This document shows, one piece after another, positions 61,013-64,000 of a DNA stretch of 64,000 nt (the first letter of the stretch is position 1; each line of letters opens with the position of its first letter). The translations under genes were made by a program, and so were the position numbers. This DNA is from Nocardioides ungokensis (GTDB taxonomy: Bacteria; Actinomycetota; Actinomycetes; Propionibacteriales; Nocardioidaceae). Location of the stretch: the NCBI RefSeq assembly GCF_013466985.1, contig NZ_CP059164.1, positions 3,791,001 through 3,855,000 of the forward strand, read 5' to 3'. The notes below the pieces were generated by a model that had not been told where the DNA came from, made no database searches, and saw nothing but the letters and a program-made list of their open reading frames with translations.

Positions 61013-61546
61013 GTGGTCGACCAACGGACGTTCGACGAGTTCTACCTGGGCACGCGGGCTGCCCTGCTGCGCCAGCTCACGGTGATGACCGGCAATGCCG
61101 AGCAAGCCGCTGACGTGTTGCAGGAGGCGTACTCTCGCGCGTGGCAACGGTGGGGTCGGGTGTCGACCCTGGCGGACCCGATGGGGTGGGTTCGCACCGT
61201 CGCCTGGCGCTTGGCCATCAGCCAACACAGGCGGTCCCTCGTGGCCTCGGACCGGCTCCGCCGATTCATCGCGCCGGAGGCTGCGGTCGACCGAAGCCCG
61301 GCCAGTGACGAGGTCATCGACCTGCGTGCGGCTCTGCGCCTTCTCTCACCCGAGCATCGACGTGCCCTGGTCCTGTACGAGATGTGCGGGCTGTCGATCG
61401 CTCAGGTGGCCGCCGAAACCGGCGCCGCCGAGGGGACCGTGAAGAGCCGCCTCGCGCGGGCCCGGGCCGCTCTGGCCGCGGCCCTCGGCGCCGATTACCT
61501 GGCCGGCGGCGCACCCACCCGGGCCGGCGAAGGGAGCATGTCGTGA
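61013..61546 (+). CDS. SigE-family ECF RNA polymerase sigma factor
   Basis: A 177-residue sigma factor similar in plan to that at 11.5 kb. Region 2: FDEFYLGTRAALLRQLTVMT and QAADVLQEAYSRAWQRW; region 4: LLSPEHRRALVLYEMCGLSI and QVAAETGAAEGTVKSRLARA. The start is GTG at 61013 with GGGAGG six bases upstream. It overlaps the following membrane-propeller gene by four bases (GTGA). Together with the divergent lipoprotein it forms a compact module. Confidence 0.9.
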   Translation: MVDQRTFDEFYLGTRAALLRQLTVMTGNAEQAADVLQEAYSRAWQRWGRVSTLADPMGWVRTVAWRLAISQHRRSLVASDRLRRFIAPEAAVDRSPASDEVIDLRAALRLLSPEHRRALVLYEMCGLSIAQVAAETGAAEGTVKSRLARARAALAAALGADYLAGGAPTRAGEGSMS

Positions 61547-62703
61547 ACCTCGCAGACCTGATGACCCAACTCACCGACGACGTCGACACCCGGCTGCTGC
61601 CGACCCCTGAGGACATTCGCCGCACCGGCGACACGCTCCGCCGGCAACGACGGGCCCGCTTCACGGTCGGGGCCACCGTGCTCGCCGTGATGGCTGTCGT
61701 GACCTCCGTCGCGATCGTCACCCACCCGTTTGCCCGGTCAGGTCCGGAACCGGGAGGCCCGATCGACGGGTGGCGAGTCATCCGGACCCTCGAGATCCCC
61801 GGCTCGGGCGACGCGTTCTACGGCGACAGCTCCCTCTGGGTCATCGACAACAGGAACCAGGAGCTCACTGAAGACGGCACCCCTTCCGGGGACCTCTACC
61901 AGATCGACCCCAGGTCCGGCGTAGTGCTCGACCGGATCCCGGGCGCGGTCGGTGGCTGGCCCAACGTCGGCGCCGGAGCGATCTGGCTGTCCACCGCGGC
62001 AGGTGGTCTCAACACGCTGACCCGCGTTGACCTGGCCAGCCACGAGGTCACGCGGACCAGCACCTCCCACCCCAGGCAGCTGCCGCATGGAACGGCCTGG
62101 GCAGCGGGCAACCTGTGGGTGGCGAACTACACCTCGGGCGACCTGCTCCGGATGGATCCCGAGACCCGCCAGGTACGTCAGACCATCCACCTGGGTGACA
62201 ACCGCAACGGTCGAGCCCCGCAGAGCCTGATCAGCGACGGCCACAGCGTCTGGGTGGGCAATGACAACGGCTTGATCACGCGGCTCGACGGTGCAACTGG
62301 CGAGGAGACCTCCCGCCTCCAACTACCCATCCGCGGGGTCCGCTTCGACGGCATCGACACTCGCCGCCACGTCCTGTACGCCCACGCCCTCCGCGGCAAC
62401 AGCATCTTCCAGATCAACACCGGTCCGCCCGGGCCCGACCGGATTCGGGACGAACTGCCGCTCACCCAGGACGTGGGCGGCATGCTCGCAGGGTTTGCCG
62501 TCGGCACGGAATCACTCTGGGCCGCCACGCTGAATCCCGACGACCTGTTGCGCATCGACCCGGAGACGCTGAGGATCAGTGAACGGATTCCATTGACCGG
62601 GCTGAATCACGAGTCGAACGTCCCCATCGCCCTTGCTGCCAGCGGCCGAGCAGTGTGGATCCGCGTCAATGACAGGGTCCGCGAACTTGCGCCGCAGCCG
62701 TGA
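61543..62703 (+). CDS. single-pass membrane protein with external beta-propeller, putative anti-sigma
   Basis: A 386-residue protein. The cytosolic first 40 residues (LADLMTQLTDDVDTRLLPTP, then DIRRTGDTLRRQRRAR) are followed by a membrane helix (about 41-60) and an external propeller with units SSLWVIDNRNQE, GAIWLSTAAGG, GNLWVANYTSGDLLRMDPET, HSVWVGNDNG, ESLWAATLNPDDLLRIDPET and RAVWIRVNDRV. It overlaps the sigma gene by four bases. The organisation matches the 12.1-kb protein, but the propeller sequence is closer in style to the divergent lipoprotein. I infer sensing outside and sigma binding inside. Confidence 0.7.
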   Translation: MNLADLMTQLTDDVDTRLLPTPEDIRRTGDTLRRQRRARFTVGATVLAVMAVVTSVAIVTHPFARSGPEPGGPIDGWRVIRTLEIPGSGDAFYGDSSLWVIDNRNQELTEDGTPSGDLYQIDPRSGVVLDRIPGAVGGWPNVGAGAIWLSTAAGGLNTLTRVDLASHEVTRTSTSHPRQLPHGTAWAAGNLWVANYTSGDLLRMDPETRQVRQTIHLGDNRNGRAPQSLISDGHSVWVGNDNGLITRLDGATGEETSRLQLPIRGVRFDGIDTRRHVLYAHALRGNSIFQINTGPPGPDRIRDELPLTQDVGGMLAGFAVGTESLWAATLNPDDLLRIDPETLRISERIPLTGLNHESNVPIALAASGRAVWIRVNDRVRELAPQP

Positions 62704-62756
62704 TCTGACATGTGGCTGGTCCAGCAAGGCCCACGGGCATCTCCAAGCGCGCCGTC

Positions 62757-62797
62757 AGCGGCAGATCCGGGCGCACCCACGCGCACGCTATGCGGCA
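62757..62797 (+). repeat. accessory intergenic repeat, locus 14 (at the IS110 edge)
   Basis: AGCGGCAGATCCGGGCGC, then ACCCACGCGCACGCTATGCG and GCA. A full second-type copy; it ends 22 bases before the stop codon of the IS110 transposase, at or next to the element's end. Confidence 0.8.
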
Positions 62798-64000
62798 GAC
62801 ATCCTAGGTTTTTCGATGTCAAGCGGCGCTGGTGAGGTGGTGACTCCAGGCGGTGTGTTCGTCATAGGTGGTGTGGGTCTTCAGGCAACCGTGGAGAATG
62901 CCGACGAGCCGGTTCGCGAGCTGGCGTAGCGCGGCTTGGTGGCCGGTGCCGCGGGCGCGGAGCTGTTGGTAGTAGACCCGAGCTCCGGATGAGCCGCGGA
63001 GTGAGCAGAACGCCCATTGCTGCAGCGCATCGCCGAGTCGGCGGTTGCGCGCGTAGCGGGCCAACACGATCTTCTTCTTCCCTGATGCTTTGGTGATCGG
63101 GGCGGTGCCGGCGTAGTTCTTGCGGGCCTTGGCGTCGGTGTAGCGGTGGGGGTCATCGCCGAACTCGCCGAGCACCCGGGCTGCGAGGACCACGCCGAGG
63201 CCGGGTTGGCTCGTGTAGATCTCAGCGTCCGGGTGTTGGCCAAAATGCGCGTCCACCACCGCCGCCATCTGGTCGATCTGGGCGTTCAGGGTCGCCACGA
63301 TGGCGGCCTGGCCGGCCACGATCGCCGCGTAGGCCGACTGCACCGGAGTTGACCGGTGCAACTGCTCGGCACCCAAGATCTGCTGGATCTCGTTGACCCT
63401 GGCGTCGACGTTGCGCCGGTTCGCCCTTCGCAGCGCCGCGGTGATCCGGCGCCGTGTCAGCTGACGGGCGCGGTCGGGCTCGGGCGCCAACGCCAGCAGC
63501 TCGAGCGCGTCGGGTGCATCGAGGTCAGCAAAGGCCTCGAGCGCGGCGGGAAAGAACTCCCGCAACGCCGAGCGCAGCCGGAGCACATGGCGGCTGCGCT
63601 CCCAGATCAAGCTCTGGTGCGTGCGAGCCACAAGCTTGATCGCCTCGGCCTCCTCGGAGTCACCGGCCAGCGGACGGTGGTGAGCCCGGTCGACCCGGAT
63701 AATCTCAGCCAGCAGGTGGGCGTCTGCGGCGTCGGACTTCGCTCCGGAGGTGGAGTGCCGTTGACGGTAGCGGGCCACCGACAGCGGGTTGATCGCGAAG
63801 ACCTCGTACCCCGCAGCGACCAGAGCCGCGACCCAGGGTCCCCGGTCAGTCTCAATGCCGACCTTGACCAGGCCCTGCACCTGCTCGGGTTCCAGCTCGG
63901 CCCAGTCCTCGGGCAGGTGGTCGGCGACCAACGCGTGCAGTCCGGCGATGCCTTCGATGCCTTCGGGCAACCGTCTGCGTGCCATGACCTGGCCCTCGTC
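62798..64000 (-). mobile_element. IS110-family insertion sequence, right part
   Basis: Holds the transposase and one end of the element, which must lie close to 62798-62818 because repeat locus 14 runs up to it. The other end, where IS110-group elements encode their guide (bridge) RNA, is beyond the window. No long terminal inverted repeats are seen, as expected for this family. Confidence 0.75.
62819..64000 (-). CDS. IS110-family transposase (5' end beyond window)
   Basis: At least 393 residues. The N-terminal RuvC-like (DEDD) part is seen in LVKVGIETDRGPWVAALVAA and STSGAKSDAADAHLLAEIIR, and the C-terminal Tnp part with its catalytic serine region in YTSQPGLGVVLAARVLGEFG and YAGTAPITKASGKKKIVLAR. 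The ATG at 63985 is internal: upstream codons continue DEGQV, matching the usual lead-in DEQGRVLARRRLPEG of relatives, so the true start is to the right of 64000. It catalyses RNA-guided recombination of the element. It is inserted beside an accessory repeat. Confidence 0.88.
   Translation of the reverse strand, partial: DEGQVMARRRLPEGIEGIAGLHALVADHLPEDWAELEPEQVQGLVKVGIETDRGPWVAALVAAGYEVFAINPLSVARYRQRHSTSGAKSDAADAHLLAEIIRVDRAHHRPLAGDSEEAEAIKLVARTHQSLIWERSRHVLRLRSALREFFPAALEAFADLDAPDALELLALAPEPDRARQLTRRRITAALRRANRRNVDARVNEIQQILGAEQLHRSTPVQSAYAAIVAGQAAIVATLNAQIDQMAAVVDAHFGQHPDAEIYTSQPGLGVVLAARVLGEFGDDPHRYTDAKARKNYAGTAPITKASGKKKIVLARYARNRRLGDALQQWAFCSLRGSSGARVYYQQLRARGTGHQAALRQLANRLVGILHGCLKTHTTYDEHTAWSHHLTSAA

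Noticed and set aside
47752..62797. Integron cassette array with attC sites
   Set aside because: The intergenic repeats lack the GTTRRRY/RYYYAAC core sites and no integron integrase gene is in the window. The layout is cassette-like but not that of a known integron.
47752..62797. CRISPR array
   Set aside because: Copies are hundreds to thousands of bases apart, vary in length, and have genes between them; no cas genes.
63985..63985. Start codon of the IS110 transposase at this ATG
   Set aside because: The same frame continues upstream with residues typical of the family (DEGQV before MARRRLPEG), so the gene starts beyond the window.

Overview
This window looks like a draft-quality stretch of a high-GC actinobacterial chromosome, most likely Nocardioidaceae (Nocardioides or a near relative). 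The evidence is a mycothiol-dependent formaldehyde dehydrogenase, the actinobacterial GuaB/GuaB3 pair, a groES-groEL operon under two CIRCE operators with a His-tailed GroEL, and the gene order glmM, glmS, acpS, nnr, alr, tsaE, tsaB, rimI, tsaD, groES-groEL, guaB. The genus is an inference; the phylum is well supported. Many unmistakable essential genes (groEL, groES, glmM, gltA, tsaE and others) contain single-base indels, mostly lost G or C in G/C-rich stretches. I read these as sequence errors, not gene decay, and give full spans with the breaks noted.

Core region, about 1-46 kb. From the left: the start of glpD, a nitrilase-family hydrolase, guaB3 and guaB (guanine nucleotide synthesis), an ACT-GNAT protein, a broken YciI-like gene, groEL/groES, a methyltransferase, a cobalamin-binding protein, the mycothiol formaldehyde-detoxification pair (mscR plus a metallo-beta-lactamase fold hydrolase), a first sigma/membrane-propeller pair, a serine hydrolase, and the t6A tRNA cluster (tsaD, rimI, tsaB and a GNAT-TsaE-NUDIX fusion), interrupted by a duplicated-domain acid phosphatase on the opposite strand. 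Then come an alpha/beta hydrolase, alr, nnr, a repeat-flanked AbiEi-like gene, acpS, glmS, coaA, glmM, the S9/L13 ribosomal genes, citrate synthase, a HAD phosphatase, a CoA ligase, a divergent MFS/MarR pair with a clear operator, an HtrA-type protease, an ABC-F protein, a tightly overlapping electron-transfer operon (ApbE, ferric-reductase-like membrane protein, NuoF-like protein, ferredoxin) and a PAP2 phosphatase.

Accessory region, about 46-64 kb. The character changes to small single genes in both orientations: secreted and lipid-anchored proteins, VOC, YunG, an FtsH-like AAA protease, 2H phosphoesterase, HAD phosphatase, a phospholipase C/AcpA-type phosphoesterase and an SDR. An IS30 and an IS110 element are also present. 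A family of short, partly palindromic intergenic repeats separates most of these genes (14 loci seen between 47.7 and 62.8 kb) and was not noticed in the core. This resembles a cassette-like or REP-like organisation. At 59.6-62.7 kb a second sigma/propeller pair lies opposite a propeller lipoprotein, and both directions carry the same GGAAC-type promoter geometry, suggesting a small self-regulated envelope-sensing regulon.
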